Assembly (NCBI GenBank): GCA_964578905.1
Contig: CAZOER010000015.1
Coordinates: 1-20,196 of the forward strand
Length of the DNA stretch: 20,196 nucleotides
Direction: 5' to 3'
Source: CAZVBV01 sp964578905
Lineage (GTDB): Bacteria; Patescibacteriota; Gracilibacteria; UBA4473
Shown here: one piece after another, positions 6,064 through 14,189 of the stretch
How positions within the stretch are numbered: position 1 is the first letter of the stretch
How the letters are laid out: every line of letters begins with the position of its first letter
The notes under the pieces: generated by a model
The model's input: the letters and a program-made list of their open reading frames with translations, nothing else
The model's database searches: none
What the model was told of the DNA's origin: nothing
Position numbers and translations under genes: made by a program

Positions 6064-7485
6064 ATGAAAAAATATCTTACCACGCCCATTTATTACGTGA
6101 ACGACGTGCCCCACATTGGACACGCCTACTGCACATTGGCGACCGATACGTTGGCGCGATATTGGAGGAAGAAACTCGGGGCAGAGAAGGTGTTTTTCTT
6201 AACGGGAACAGACGAAAATTCACAAAAAACAGTGGACGCAGCCAAAGCGTCAGGGAAACCAATCCCAGAATATTTGGAAGAGATGGCGAAGATCTGGAAG
6301 GAAACCTGGGAACAGACCGGGATTCAGTTCGACGACTTCATCCGTACAACAGAACCAAGACATCAAAAAACCGTACACACGATTCTCACAAAGATTCACG
6401 ACACGGGTGATATCTATAAAGGAAAATATGAAGGGAAATATTGCACGGGTTGCGAGACGTTCCTGAAAGAAACGGACTTAGATGAAAACGGATGTTGTCC
6501 TGATCACAAGAAGAAACCAGACGTTTTGGAAGAAGAAAACTACTTCTTCAAATTGTCGGAATACGGAGGCAAACTCTTAAAACTCTACGAAGACAATCCA
6601 AAACTACTCCTTCCAGAAACCAGAAAAAACGAAGTGGTGAGCTTTATCAAATCAGGACTCGAAGATGTTTCTATCTCACGAGAAAGTGCAGAGGTAGGAA
6701 TTCCCCTTCCGTGGGACGGCGACCACAAGATTTACGTGTGGTTCGACGCCTTGATTAATTACTACTCAGGAATCGACACAGATGACAGGCGCGACTTCTG
6801 GAAGTCAGCGGTTCATATTGTAGGGAAAGATATCACACGATTTCACTGTGTTATCTGGCCAGCGATGCTTCTTTCTGCAGGAATGGACCCAGCACAAGAG
6901 GTGTTTGCGCACGGGTTCTTCACGGTGAACGGAGAGAAGATGAGTAAGTCTTTGGGAAATGTGATCTCACCATTGGAGCTGTCAGAAAAATACGGGAACG
7001 ATGCGCTTCGACTTGGACTTCTGAGTTCGTTTGAATTTGGGAATGATGGAGACTTCTCGCTTGAGCACTTCGATGATTTCTACAGAACGAAACTTGCGGG
7101 CGGAGTGGGGAACCTCTTTAACCGTGTAGTGGTTTTGATTCATAAGTTTCTCGACGGAGCGAAGCCAGAAGGATCGGCTCTATCGGGTGGGGAAATGAAA
7201 GAATTTGAAGATCTCATGGAGCAGAACAAACTCAAAACGGCGATCGATTATTACTTCTCTGTGGTGAGTTCTGCGAACGAACTCTTGAACGAGACACAAG
7301 TGTGGACTTTGGCAAAAACAGACCTAGAGGGATCTAAAAAGATATTTGCAACACTCTTGCAAAAACTCGAACAGCTCGGGGAAATGGCGGAAGTCCTGCT
7401 TCCTGAAAGTGCGCCAAAGATGAAGGCGATGCTTGGAGACAAGGATAAGGTCGGTGATGCAGGAATCTTGTTTGAACGGAAATAA
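6064..7485 (+). CDS. metG: Methionyl-tRNA synthetase
   Basis: This is a class I aminoacyl-tRNA synthetase of 473 residues that charges initiator and elongator tRNA-Met. Visible motifs are PHIGHAY (HIGH signature) near 15-21, the zinc knuckle CTGCE ... CCPDH near 126-150, the following EEENYFFKL strand, and GEKMSKSLGN (KMSKS loop) near 290-299. The protein ends after the anticodon-binding helical domain and lacks the C-terminal tRNA-binding (EMAP-like) domain of longer forms. The frame stays open upstream to 6001, but the family N-terminus (KKYLTTPIYYVND) begins at ATG 6064, and a promoter lies just before it. There is no Shine-Dalgarno sequence. Confidence 0.97.
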   Translation: MKKYLTTPIYYVNDVPHIGHAYCTLATDTLARYWRKKLGAEKVFFLTGTDENSQKTVDAAKASGKPIPEYLEEMAKIWKETWEQTGIQFDDFIRTTEPRHQKTVHTILTKIHDTGDIYKGKYEGKYCTGCETFLKETDLDENGCCPDHKKKPDVLEEENYFFKLSEYGGKLLKLYEDNPKLLLPETRKNEVVSFIKSGLEDVSISRESAEVGIPLPWDGDHKIYVWFDALINYYSGIDTDDRRDFWKSAVHIVGKDITRFHCVIWPAMLLSAGMDPAQEVFAHGFFTVNGEKMSKSLGNVISPLELSEKYGNDALRLGLLSSFEFGNDGDFSLEHFDDFYRTKLAGGVGNLFNRVVVLIHKFLDGAKPEGSALSGGEMKEFEDLMEQNKLKTAIDYYFSVVSSANELLNETQVWTLAKTDLEGSKKIFATLLQKLEQLGEMAEVLLPESAPKMKAMLGDKDKVGDAGILFERK

Positions 7486-7503
7486 TATTATTAAAATCTT
7501 ATA

Positions 7504-7540
7504 AATTCTCCCCCTTGCAGGGGGGGTGAGAGGGGGTATA
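7504..7540 (+). repeat. Left terminal inverted repeat of the DUF559 unit
   Basis: This 37-bp repeat runs from AATTC to GGGTATA and contains its own small palindrome CCCCCTTGCAGGGGG. Its inner end supplies the TATATT -10 box of the endonuclease gene. Confidence 0.7.
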
Positions 7541-7542
7541 TT
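7515..7542 (+). promoter_or_regulatory. Promoter inside the left repeat, leaderless type
   Basis: TTGCAG (7515-7520) and TATATT (7537-7542) are 16 nt apart, with 7 nt from the -10 to ATG 7550. The -35 is weak (3 of 6). A G-rich tract in the repeat lies 13 nt or more from the ATG, too far for a normal Shine-Dalgarno site. Confidence 0.35.
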
Positions 7543-7549
7543 TTTAATA

Positions 7550-7915
7550 ATGAGCGAATTAGTAAATCAAGAGAAATACAAAAAACTGAGACAAAATTTA
7601 CGGAATGAAATGCCAAAACCAGAACAAAAACTTTGGTATTATATTCGAGACAGGCAAATAGAGGGGGTTAAGTTTCGGCGTCAGTGTTCAATAGGAAAAT
7701 ACATTGTTGATTTTTATTCATTTAAAAAAAAGCTTGTAATTGAAGTTGACGGAGATAGCCACTTCTTTTCGGAGGAAGCTATTGAGAAAGATGAAATAAG
7801 AACAAAGTTTCTAGAAGCACAGGGAATAAAAGTTATTCGTTTTACAAATACAGACGTTATGAAGAACTGTGAGGGTTGTGTTGATGAGCTCTTGCGAGTA
7901 TTGGATCGGGCTTAG
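7550..7915 (+). CDS. DUF559-family (Vsr-like) endonuclease
   Basis: This 121-residue protein belongs to the DUF559 group of restriction-endonuclease-fold proteins related to the very-short-patch repair nuclease Vsr. It shows the usual N-terminus NLRNEMPKPEQKLWYYIRDRQ (about 16-36), the core FRRQCSIGKYIVDFYS (42-57), and KLVIEVDGDSHF (61-72). D54 and E65-x-D67 are candidate metal-binding residues. The end IKVIRFTNTDVMKN is also typical. The target is unknown. The frame is open to an upstream ATG at 7526 inside the repeat, but 7550 gives the family-like start and a promoter 7 nt away. The tight inverted repeats on both sides suggest it travels as a unit. Confidence 0.88.
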   Translation: MSELVNQEKYKKLRQNLRNEMPKPEQKLWYYIRDRQIEGVKFRRQCSIGKYIVDFYSFKKKLVIEVDGDSHFFSEEAIEKDEIRTKFLEAQGIKVIRFTNTDVMKNCEGCVDELLRVLDRA

Positions 7916-7918
7916 TTT

Positions 7919-7955
7919 TATACCCCACCTAGCCTCCCCTGCAAGGGGAGGAATT
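7919..7955 (-). repeat. Right terminal inverted repeat of the DUF559 unit
   Basis: Read on the minus strand it matches the left repeat at 30 of 37 positions, including AATTC, CTTGCAGGGG and GGGTATA. In that orientation TTGCAG and TATAAA are 16 nt apart, a possible inward antisense promoter. Confidence 0.7.
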
Positions 7956-7974
7956 AAGCTCTCACTCTTTCGCA

Positions 7975-8007
7975 TTATAAAAAGACCCCACTTTCGCGAG
8001 GCCTTTT
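7975..8007 (-). terminator. Rho-independent terminator of fusA
   Basis: On the minus strand AAAAGGCCTC pairs with GGGGTCTTTT (right arm 7980-7989, left arm 7998-8007) with G:U pairs, around a GCGAAAGT loop, and the T-run continues as TTTTTATAA. It lies 23 nt after the fusA stop. Confidence 0.75.
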
Positions 8008-8029
8008 GTTTGGTTCTGTGTAATTGAGA

Positions 8030-10108
8030 TTATCCTTGTCGTTCTTCGATAATCTTCGCTGCAACACTCTTTGGAACTTTGTCGTAGTTCGCAAATTCCA
8101 TTGAGTAACTCGCTCGTCCTTGTGTAACTGACCGAAGGTCCGTTGCATATCCGAACATTGAAGCTAGCGGGATTTTTGCCTTCACGAATTTCGCCATTCC
8201 TCGATCTCCTGTTTCTTGAATGAGTCCTCGTCGAGAAGAAATATCTCCCATCACATCTCCCAAGTAGTCTTCCGGAGAAACAATTTCTACGTTCATGATT
8301 GGTTCGAGGATCACTGGGTTGGCACGAATTGCTCCTTCTTTGAAGGCCTGAGCAGATGCGATCTTAAAGGCAAGCTCAGAAGAATCCACGTCATGGTACG
8401 AACCATCGTAGAGTTCAACTTCAACATCCACCACTGGATATCCTGCCAAAATACCACGCGTAATCGCTTCTTTAAATCCTTTCTCACATCCTGGGATGTA
8501 TTCATTTGGAATAGAAGCTCCTTTAATTTTATTGATAAATTTGAATCCAGCTCCTGTTTCTGCTGGACGGATTCGACACTGCACGTGTCCAAATTGTCCT
8601 CGTCCTCCTGATTGTTTCTTGTGTTGGTATTCTGCTTCGACCTCAATTTGAATTGTTTCTCGGTAAGCCACCTGTGGTGCTCCAATATCCGCTTCAACAC
8701 TGAACTCTCGTTTCATACGATCCACAATAATATCCAAGTGAAGCTCTCCCATTCCAGAAATAATAGTCTGGTTTGTTTCTTCGTTTGTCGATACTCGGAA
8801 CGTTGGATCTTCTTCGGCCAATTTCTGAAGCGCGACCCCCATCTTTTCTTGATCGGCTTTTGTCTTTGGTTCAATAGAAATCGAAATCACTGGTTCTGGG
8901 AACTCAATGTTTTCGAGAATGATCTGATTGCTTTCATCACAGAGCGTGTCTCCTGTTCGTGTTTTTTTCAAACCAACGACGGCACCAATGTGCCCTGCTC
9001 CAATTTCTTTCACTTCTTCTCGTGTGTTGGCGTGCATCAAAAGCAATCGTCCAATACGTTCTTTTTGTCCACTTGAGACGTTGTACACGTAACTTCCTGA
9101 TTCCAAAACTCCTGAGTACACTCGCACGAAAGTCAGTCGTCCCACGAAAGGATCGGTTGCAATCTTAAACGCCAATGCAGACAAAGGTTCTGTAGGATCA
9201 GCGTGTCGCTCAAGAGGCTCGTCATTTTTTGGGTCAGTCCCTGGAATAGAAGGAATATCAAGTGGTGATGGCAATAATGCCACAACCATATCAAGCATCG
9301 GTTGTACCCCTTTGTTCTTCAAGGCCGTTCCTGTTAACACGGGAATGAACTCATTTGCAATCACTGCTTTTCGCATTGCTTTGATAATTTCTTCAGAGGA
9401 AAGCTCCTTTCCATCAAGGTATCGTTCCATCAATTCTTCGTCAGTTGAAGCCACGGCTTCAAGCATTTTTTCTCTCCATTCACGAGCGAGATCAAGTTCG
9501 TCGTTTGGAATATCTACAACCTCAAGCTCCTTTCCCATATCGTCTTTGTAGATAGTCGCTTTCATTTCGATCAAATCGATAATCCCTTGGAACCCTTGTT
9601 CGATTCCGATAGGAATTTGGATTGGGAATGCGTGCTTTGTCAGTCGCGCAATAATTGAATCGTATGAACGCCAGAAAGACGCTCCTGTTCGATCGAGCTT
9701 ATTAATAAAACAAACTCGCGGAACGCTGTATTTGTCCGCTTGTCTCCATACCGTTTCAGATTGTGGTTCTACTCCGGCCACTCCGTCGAAGACGGTAACC
9801 GCTCCATCAAGCACTCGCAAAGAACGTTCTACTTCAACCGTGAAGTCTACGTGTCCTGGCGTGTCGATGATATTCACTTGGCAGTCTTTCCAGAAACAAG
9901 TTGTCGCAGCAGAGGTAATAGTAATTCCTCGCTCTTGCTCTTGTTCCATCCAGTCCATTGTTGCCTCTCCCTCGTGAACCTCTCCAATTTTGTGAGATTT
10001 ACCAGTATAAAAGAGCACTCGTTCTGTAACGGTTGTTTTTCCCGCATCGATATGCGCGATAATTCCGATGTTTCGGACCTTGTCTAATGGGTATTTTTTG
10101 CCGGTCAT
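8030..10108 (-). CDS. fusA: Translation elongation factor G
   Basis: The 692-residue protein is a full-length EF-G, the GTPase that moves tRNA and mRNA through the ribosome after peptide transfer and splits ribosomes with RRF. Visible motifs are G1 AHIDAGKTT (18-26), the switch I segment GITITSAATT near 60-69, G3 DTPGHVDF near 82-89 and G4 NKLD near 136-139. Domains II-V follow, with the domain IV loop YHDVDSSELAF near 584. It stands alone here: rpsL, rpsG and tuf, its usual operon partners, are not adjacent. It has its own promoter with a perfect TTGACA, and a terminator. No Shine-Dalgarno sequence precedes ATG 10108. Confidence 0.98.
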   Translation of the reverse strand: MTGKKYPLDKVRNIGIIAHIDAGKTTVTERVLFYTGKSHKIGEVHEGEATMDWMEQEQERGITITSAATTCFWKDCQVNIIDTPGHVDFTVEVERSLRVLDGAVTVFDGVAGVEPQSETVWRQADKYSVPRVCFINKLDRTGASFWRSYDSIIARLTKHAFPIQIPIGIEQGFQGIIDLIEMKATIYKDDMGKELEVVDIPNDELDLAREWREKMLEAVASTDEELMERYLDGKELSSEEIIKAMRKAVIANEFIPVLTGTALKNKGVQPMLDMVVALLPSPLDIPSIPGTDPKNDEPLERHADPTEPLSALAFKIATDPFVGRLTFVRVYSGVLESGSYVYNVSSGQKERIGRLLLMHANTREEVKEIGAGHIGAVVGLKKTRTGDTLCDESNQIILENIEFPEPVISISIEPKTKADQEKMGVALQKLAEEDPTFRVSTNEETNQTIISGMGELHLDIIVDRMKREFSVEADIGAPQVAYRETIQIEVEAEYQHKKQSGGRGQFGHVQCRIRPAETGAGFKFINKIKGASIPNEYIPGCEKGFKEAITRGILAGYPVVDVEVELYDGSYHDVDSSELAFKIASAQAFKEGAIRANPVILEPIMNVEIVSPEDYLGDVMGDISSRRGLIQETGDRGMAKFVKAKIPLASMFGYATDLRSVTQGRASYSMEFANYDKVPKSVAAKIIEERQG

Positions 10109-10132
10109 GTGAATAAGTTAAAAATCGCGCCC

Positions 10133-10160
10133 ACTCTACGCACGAAGCGAGGATTGTCAA
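10133..10160 (-). promoter_or_regulatory. fusA promoter
   Basis: On the minus strand a perfect TTGACA (10155-10160) and TAGAGT (10133-10138) are 16 nt apart. The expected transcript start near 10125 leaves a leader of about 16 nt, which contains no Shine-Dalgarno sequence. Confidence 0.6.
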
Positions 10161-10163
10161 TTT

Positions 10164-10949
10164 TTAGACCCTCTTTTTTCCACCTCTCGCCTTCTTCGGT
10201 TTCTTTTCTTCAGGACAGAGATCCCACATGAGATGAAACCACTTCCGGAATGAGTCGGCGATGTCCTTGTTTACAATCACCGTGAAGGAGAAGTCCTCTC
10301 CAAAGCTCCCAACATTTCCATTGGAAAGAATGTTTACACGGTCTCCGAATATATCGATAGCCCCCTTTGAGGAGTACTCAGTGGGAAGGAATTTGTAGTC
10401 TTTTCCAACAAAAGGAAGAATTTCTGGACATTGGTCTTTTACTTCGTGATCGAAGAGGTGATAAAACTTTAACCCCTGTTCTTTAAAGGATTTTGAAAAT
10501 TGGGGGAAGAAGTGTTTTACCCGTTCATCGAGCCAAAGCCCCTTTGCCCCAATAAAATAGGCAGGTTCACCCGTCTCGAGCATGTCACGCATATAATTTT
10601 TCCAGCCCTCAGGACCGCGATAGACGAAGACGTCATCTTTGTGGGGGACGGACTTGTAAAGCTTCTGGAGCGACGGCATAACACGCGTGAGCATGTCTTC
10701 TTTTTCCTCAATAAACTCATTGAACTTATGAGGATTAACCGCCTGATAGTGGTTTTCCTTTTGGCTATAGATTTCAAAAACAACCCCCTTTTCAATCAGT
10801 CGATCGAGGGAATCGTACACATTTCGTCGGTGCACTTCTGACTTTTTGGCAATGTCTCCAACCGATAATTCTCCTTCTTTGAGGAGAACCTCGTAAATAA
10901 TGGCCTCATTTTTGGAGAATCCGAATTGTTCGAATATCTTCTCGTACAT
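10164..10949 (-). CDS. TrmB-like winged-helix transcriptional regulator
   Basis: The 261-residue protein opens with FEQFGFSKNEAIIYEVLLKEGELSVGDIAKKSEV, the TrmB-family winged helix (residues about 6-65, recognition helix around HRRNVYDSLDRLIEKG). A coiled-coil-like segment follows at about 75-100, then an effector-type domain (YFIGAKGLWLDERVKHFFPQF near 132-152) and a lysine-rich C-terminus. Members sense sugars or other small molecules and act mainly as repressors or activators of transport and metabolism genes. It is divergent from a sodium:solute symporter gene with an 18-bp palindrome between them, so that transporter is the likely target. It ends 55 nt upstream of fusA, which has its own promoter. 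The family is confident; the ligand is unknown. Confidence 0.85.
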   Translation of the reverse strand: MYEKIFEQFGFSKNEAIIYEVLLKEGELSVGDIAKKSEVHRRNVYDSLDRLIEKGVVFEIYSQKENHYQAVNPHKFNEFIEEKEDMLTRVMPSLQKLYKSVPHKDDVFVYRGPEGWKNYMRDMLETGEPAYFIGAKGLWLDERVKHFFPQFSKSFKEQGLKFYHLFDHEVKDQCPEILPFVGKDYKFLPTEYSSKGAIDIFGDRVNILSNGNVGSFGEDFSFTVIVNKDIADSFRKWFHLMWDLCPEEKKPKKARGGKKRV

Positions 10950-10976
10950 TGTGTTTTTGTCTTATGTGGTGGTAGC

Positions 10977-10994
10977 TATCACCATAGGGTGATA
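10977..10994. promoter_or_regulatory. Operator-like palindrome between regulator and symporter
   Basis: TATCACC and GGTGATA are perfect inverted arms around ATAG. The site lies 27 nt upstream of the regulator's ATG and 60 nt upstream of the symporter's ATG, a usual place for control of both divergent promoters. A possible regulator -10 (CATAAG on the minus strand, 10961-10966) lies just inside it. Binding by the TrmB-like protein is inference. Confidence 0.55.
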
Positions 10995-11054
10995 TTTGCC
11001 ACTCTTTATTAATGTATATGGTTCTGCTCACAAAGTCAATTAATTCTTTTTTAA

Positions 11055-12467
11055 ATGAATAGCTCACTTTTACTCCTTGCCGGCTTCGCGATTGTCATGA
11101 TTGGTATTGGACTACTCGCAAAGCGTAAAAACACAGGAACTTCGATTGAAGAGTTCCTTGTCTCAAGTCGAGACCTTTCTATTTTTCGTGGATCGTTCTC
11201 GATCGCGATTAGTTGGGTGTGGGCACCAGCGATCTTCATCGCCGGACTTCAAGCGTACACGAAGGGGCTTCCGGGAGCGTTCTGGTTCATTGTTCCGAAC
11301 ATTCTGTGCTTCTTTTTATTCGCATTCGTAGCGACCGCTCTGCGGAAAAAATTCCCGAATGGGTTTACCATGCCGGAGTTTGTCCACAATCGGTACAAGT
11401 CAAAAAAGACCCATATTGCCTTTTTGACTATCTTTTTCGGATACCAACTCGGGGCGATTGTCATCAATTCCGTAGCGGGCGGGGTACTGCTTAATCTTCT
11501 CACGGGGATCGATTTTGCAACGGCAACCATTGGGATTTCTGCAACGGCACTGATTTACTCTGTCGTCGGAGGAATGCGGGCGTCGGTCGTAACAGACGTG
11601 ATTCAGATGATTATCGTTCTTGGTTTGGCACTCTTCATGGTGCCGTGGGTGATCACCGAGGCCGGGGGGCTCATGGCGGTGACAGGTGGATTTGGTGGAG
11701 CAAGTGGAGCCTTTGGAAATGTTTTTGATCCCAAAGTAGCCTGGGCATTTGGAATACCAATGACGATTTCATTGCTCGCCGGGCCAATCGGGGATCAGCA
11801 GTTTTTCCAGAGAGCGTTTTCTGTTAAAAAAGAAGCCATTAAAAAGACATTTATTTACGGAGGACTTATCTTTGGACTCGTTCCGATTGTCCTCTGTGTC
11901 CTTGGATTTATTGCCGCAAACCCCGCTTTTGGAATAGAAGTCCTTGATCCCCAAATGGTAGCGCCGACGGTTATTCAGCACTTCTTGCCGAACTGGGCAT
12001 TGCTCTTGTTCACACTCATGGCCTTTGCGGGACTGTGTTCAACCATTGATTCAGGATACTGCGCGATCTCAGCTTTTGCGGTAGCCGACCTCACAAAATC
12101 AACCGAAACTGAAAAGAAGAAGATTGTTCGGGCGCGAATCGTTATGATTGTTCTCGGAATACTAGGAACCCTTATTGCGCTGACACAACCAAAACTCTTG
12201 TGGGTGTTCTTTATCTACGGAGCCTTGGTGGCGGTGGGATTCTTTCCAACCCTGTTTTCCATCTTTTCAAAATACTACACCGCAACAGCCGCGTTCTGGT
12301 CCATCATTCTTGGCTTCGTTCTCACGATTCCATTCTCCATCTACGCGAATGTTTCCGAAAACGAGAACCTTGTGGTTTACTCAGCCATTGCGAGTGTGTT
12401 GGTTGGACTGGTAAGTAGTTTGATCTTCGTTGCCACGGAGCGACGACGACAAAAACAAGTGGCGTAG
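11055..12467 (+). CDS. Sodium:solute symporter (SSS family)
   Basis: The 470-residue protein is an integral membrane transporter of the LeuT-fold SSS family, with about 13 hydrophobic helices throughout. Family landmarks are ISWVWAPAIFIAGLQAY near 52-68 (unwound first core helix), VVGGMRASVVTDVIQMIIV near 170-188 (the family signature) and AGLCSTIDSGYCAISAFAVADL near 322-343, whose Ser/Thr residues correspond to the sodium site of helix 8. It would take up a small solute with Na+ or H+. I cannot tell the substrate; proline, urea, sugar or carboxylate relatives are all possible. A palindrome and a TrmB-like regulator lie directly upstream, suggesting substrate-controlled expression. No Shine-Dalgarno sequence is present before ATG 11055. 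Confidence 0.93.
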   Translation: MNSSLLLLAGFAIVMIGIGLLAKRKNTGTSIEEFLVSSRDLSIFRGSFSIAISWVWAPAIFIAGLQAYTKGLPGAFWFIVPNILCFFLFAFVATALRKKFPNGFTMPEFVHNRYKSKKTHIAFLTIFFGYQLGAIVINSVAGGVLLNLLTGIDFATATIGISATALIYSVVGGMRASVVTDVIQMIIVLGLALFMVPWVITEAGGLMAVTGGFGGASGAFGNVFDPKVAWAFGIPMTISLLAGPIGDQQFFQRAFSVKKEAIKKTFIYGGLIFGLVPIVLCVLGFIAANPAFGIEVLDPQMVAPTVIQHFLPNWALLLFTLMAFAGLCSTIDSGYCAISAFAVADLTKSTETEKKKIVRARIVMIVLGILGTLIALTQPKLLWVFFIYGALVAVGFFPTLFSIFSKYYTATAAFWSIILGFVLTIPFSIYANVSENENLVVYSAIASVLVGLVSSLIFVATERRRQKQVA

Positions 12468-12507
12468 CCTTGCACAACTCTCATCTCTGGTGTACGTTCC
12501 GATTGAA

Positions 12508-13146
12508 ATGAACTCTCAGTACGATATGTTTGCGCATGACTTTTCCCAAACTCGCAAGAATGCGTGGCCGGAATTTGAAGTTTTGCTCAAAGAAACAAAG
12601 AAGGGAGACAGGGTTCTTGATCTTGGGTGTGGAAATGGGCGATTGCGCCAATCTCTCCCGGTTGAACTGGTTCGTGACGGGGATTACTTCGGATTAGATG
12701 TATCCGAGAAACTACTCGAAGTGGCTCGAAAAACATTCCCCCGTGATCACTTTTTTCACAAAGATTTCACAAAACCACTCCCCTTTGGGGATGACAACTT
12801 TGATGTTGTGACGGGGGTGGCCAGTTTTCACCATATCCTGTCAGAAGCCGAACAAAGGCAGTTTTTGCAAGAATGTTGCAGAACGCTAAAGCCAGGAGGA
12901 ACACTGTTTCTTACGACGTGGAAATTACCAAGAAAACACTTTTGGTCCAATTTTTGGGCGGGAAACGGAAAAAACTGGACGATTCCTTTTGGAGTGGAAA
13001 AACATCCGCGGACATATCGAAACGTAACGGACAAAGATTTGAAAAAACTCTTGCGTAGAGCCGGGTTAAGCGTTACCTTCTGCCAGCTCCTGCGAGATCG
13101 CAACTATGTTATCGTGGGAAAGAAACACAATGGAAAATTATTTTGA
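12508..13146 (+). CDS. SAM-dependent class I methyltransferase
   Basis: The 212-residue protein has motif I RVLDLGCGNGRLRQSL (35-50), the acidic ribose-binding residue in YFGLDVSEKLLEVAR, and the post-motif strands NFDVVTGVASFHHILS and LKPGGTLFLTTW, so it binds S-adenosylmethionine. The C-terminal YRNVTDKDLKKLLRRAGL segment recalls the tRNA-modifying Trm9/ABH8-type methyltransferases, but this is a weak hint. The open frame extends upstream to 12430 inside the symporter gene; ATG 12508 gives a family-like start 40 nt after the symporter stop. It overlaps the cysteine desulfurase gene by 17 nt, so they form an operon. The substrate is unknown. Confidence 0.82.
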   Translation: MNSQYDMFAHDFSQTRKNAWPEFEVLLKETKKGDRVLDLGCGNGRLRQSLPVELVRDGDYFGLDVSEKLLEVARKTFPRDHFFHKDFTKPLPFGDDNFDVVTGVASFHHILSEAEQRQFLQECCRTLKPGGTLFLTTWKLPRKHFWSNFWAGNGKNWTIPFGVEKHPRTYRNVTDKDLKKLLRRAGLSVTFCQLLRDRNYVIVGKKHNGKLF

Positions 13147-14179
13147 CGCCGCAGCAACAACGCCTCTCGATCCGCGAGTAATCGCAGTCATGGAGAAGCA
13201 CATGGAAAAGTTTGGGAACAATAATTCCAGACATGTGCGTGGATTTGAGGCGCAAAAAGTAATCGACGAGTCTCTCAGTACCATTGCTGACTTATTGGGC
13301 GTTACAGCGGCACAGCTAGCGGTCACCTATTCAGGCACAGACAGCAATCGTCGCTTTCTCTGGGCGTGTTCAAAGCGTTTTGGATGGGAAAATATTACCT
13401 GTTCTCGTGTGGAGCATTCTTCAATCTCGAACGAAATAGATGAGAAAAATTGTTTTTGTCCACGGGGAGCATGTGAGGAAATGATTCAAAACCAACCAAA
13501 AGTGCTCGCACAAATGAAAGCGAATGCGGAAACGGGAGAATTATTTGATTCCAAGGCGTTGCGAAAAAAATTCCCAGACGCACTTATTCTTGAAGACTGG
13601 TCGCAGGCGATTGGAAAAGGATTGAAATTTGATATCGATCACGTGGACGCCGTGAGCTTTGCTCCACAAAAAATCTATGGACCGAAGATGGTGGGACTTC
13701 TGTATTTAAAAAACCCTGAAGACTTCCCTGAACTTTCCAAAGACCGACACACGAAGAATTGTTGGTTGATCGCAGGGATGGCGGAAGCCTTCCGCATTGC
13801 ATTTGAAGAAGAATCGCAGACCGTTGCCAACCTAAAAAAATGGACAGAGCAAATTGAAACCTGTGTGAAAAATATCCCCGATACAAAGATTCACAGTAGC
13901 GATTTTGATCGTGTGCCAGGAACTATCTCCGCGGCCTTCAAAGGATTGCGAGGAGCAGAACTCATGTCGGTATTATCAGAAAAAGAAGGGATATGTGTGT
14001 CGACAGGATCGGCCTGTACAAGTGATATTCTCACGCCCACCAAGACAATTGCCTACATTGAGAAAGACCCCGAATGGCAGTATCCGATTCGAATTAGTCT
14101 CCACAAATTTCTGACAGACGAAGCGGTGGAGAACTTTTGCGAAACACTGAAGCACTATGTGGAGGAACTCAGAAAATGA
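13130..14179 (+). CDS. Cysteine desulfurase (NifS/IscS-like), short form
   Basis: This is a 349-residue class V aminotransferase-fold enzyme. The N-terminus ENYFDAAATTPLDP is the family start. H96 (VEHSSI) is the PLP-stacking histidine, DWSQAIGKG (156-164) corresponds to the cofactor-binding strand, K181 (SFAPQKIYGPK) is the PLP lysine and C296 (STGSACTSD) is the persulfide cysteine. The enzyme should take sulfur from cysteine for Fe-S clusters or tRNA thiolation. Length is below the usual 380-400 residues, and segments near 100-130 are divergent. No IscU or MnmA lies beside it here. Pairing with a methyltransferase could hint at tRNA modification, but that is inference. ATG 13130 was chosen over 13106. 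Confidence 0.85.
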   Translation: MENYFDAAATTPLDPRVIAVMEKHMEKFGNNNSRHVRGFEAQKVIDESLSTIADLLGVTAAQLAVTYSGTDSNRRFLWACSKRFGWENITCSRVEHSSISNEIDEKNCFCPRGACEEMIQNQPKVLAQMKANAETGELFDSKALRKKFPDALILEDWSQAIGKGLKFDIDHVDAVSFAPQKIYGPKMVGLLYLKNPEDFPELSKDRHTKNCWLIAGMAEAFRIAFEEESQTVANLKKWTEQIETCVKNIPDTKIHSSDFDRVPGTISAAFKGLRGAELMSVLSEKEGICVSTGSACTSDILTPTKTIAYIEKDPEWQYPIRISLHKFLTDEAVENFCETLKHYVEELRK

Positions 14180-14189
14180 CCCAAGCCTT

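Larger units (their letters stand above)
7504..7955. mobile_element. Putative 452-bp unit: inverted repeats flanking a DUF559 endonuclease gene
   Basis: A single small endonuclease gene is bounded tightly by two 37-bp inverted repeats (30 of 37 positions match). The left repeat ends 9 nt before the gene's ATG, and the right repeat starts 4 nt after its stop. The unit sits between the convergent housekeeping genes metG and fusA and disrupts neither. I see no clear target-site duplication. Mobility is inferred from this architecture; no transposase is present in the unit. A decayed or homing-type element spread by its endonuclease, or a REP-like element mobilised in trans, would both fit. Confidence 0.5.

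Noticed and set aside
5979..6089. A longer N-terminus for the membrane protein
   Set aside because: It would overlap the metG start, and a near-leaderless promoter precedes ATG 5978.
7528..7536. GAGAGGGGG before the DUF559 gene as a Shine-Dalgarno site
   Set aside because: It is part of the inverted repeat and ends 13 nt from the ATG, beyond usual spacing.
8216..10087. Plus-strand open frames within fusA
   Set aside because: They are antisense shadows of EF-G, with no family resemblance.
10500..10841. A plus-strand open frame of 113 codons opposite the regulator gene
   Set aside because: It is antisense to the TrmB-like coding sequence and has no promoter or recognisable motif.
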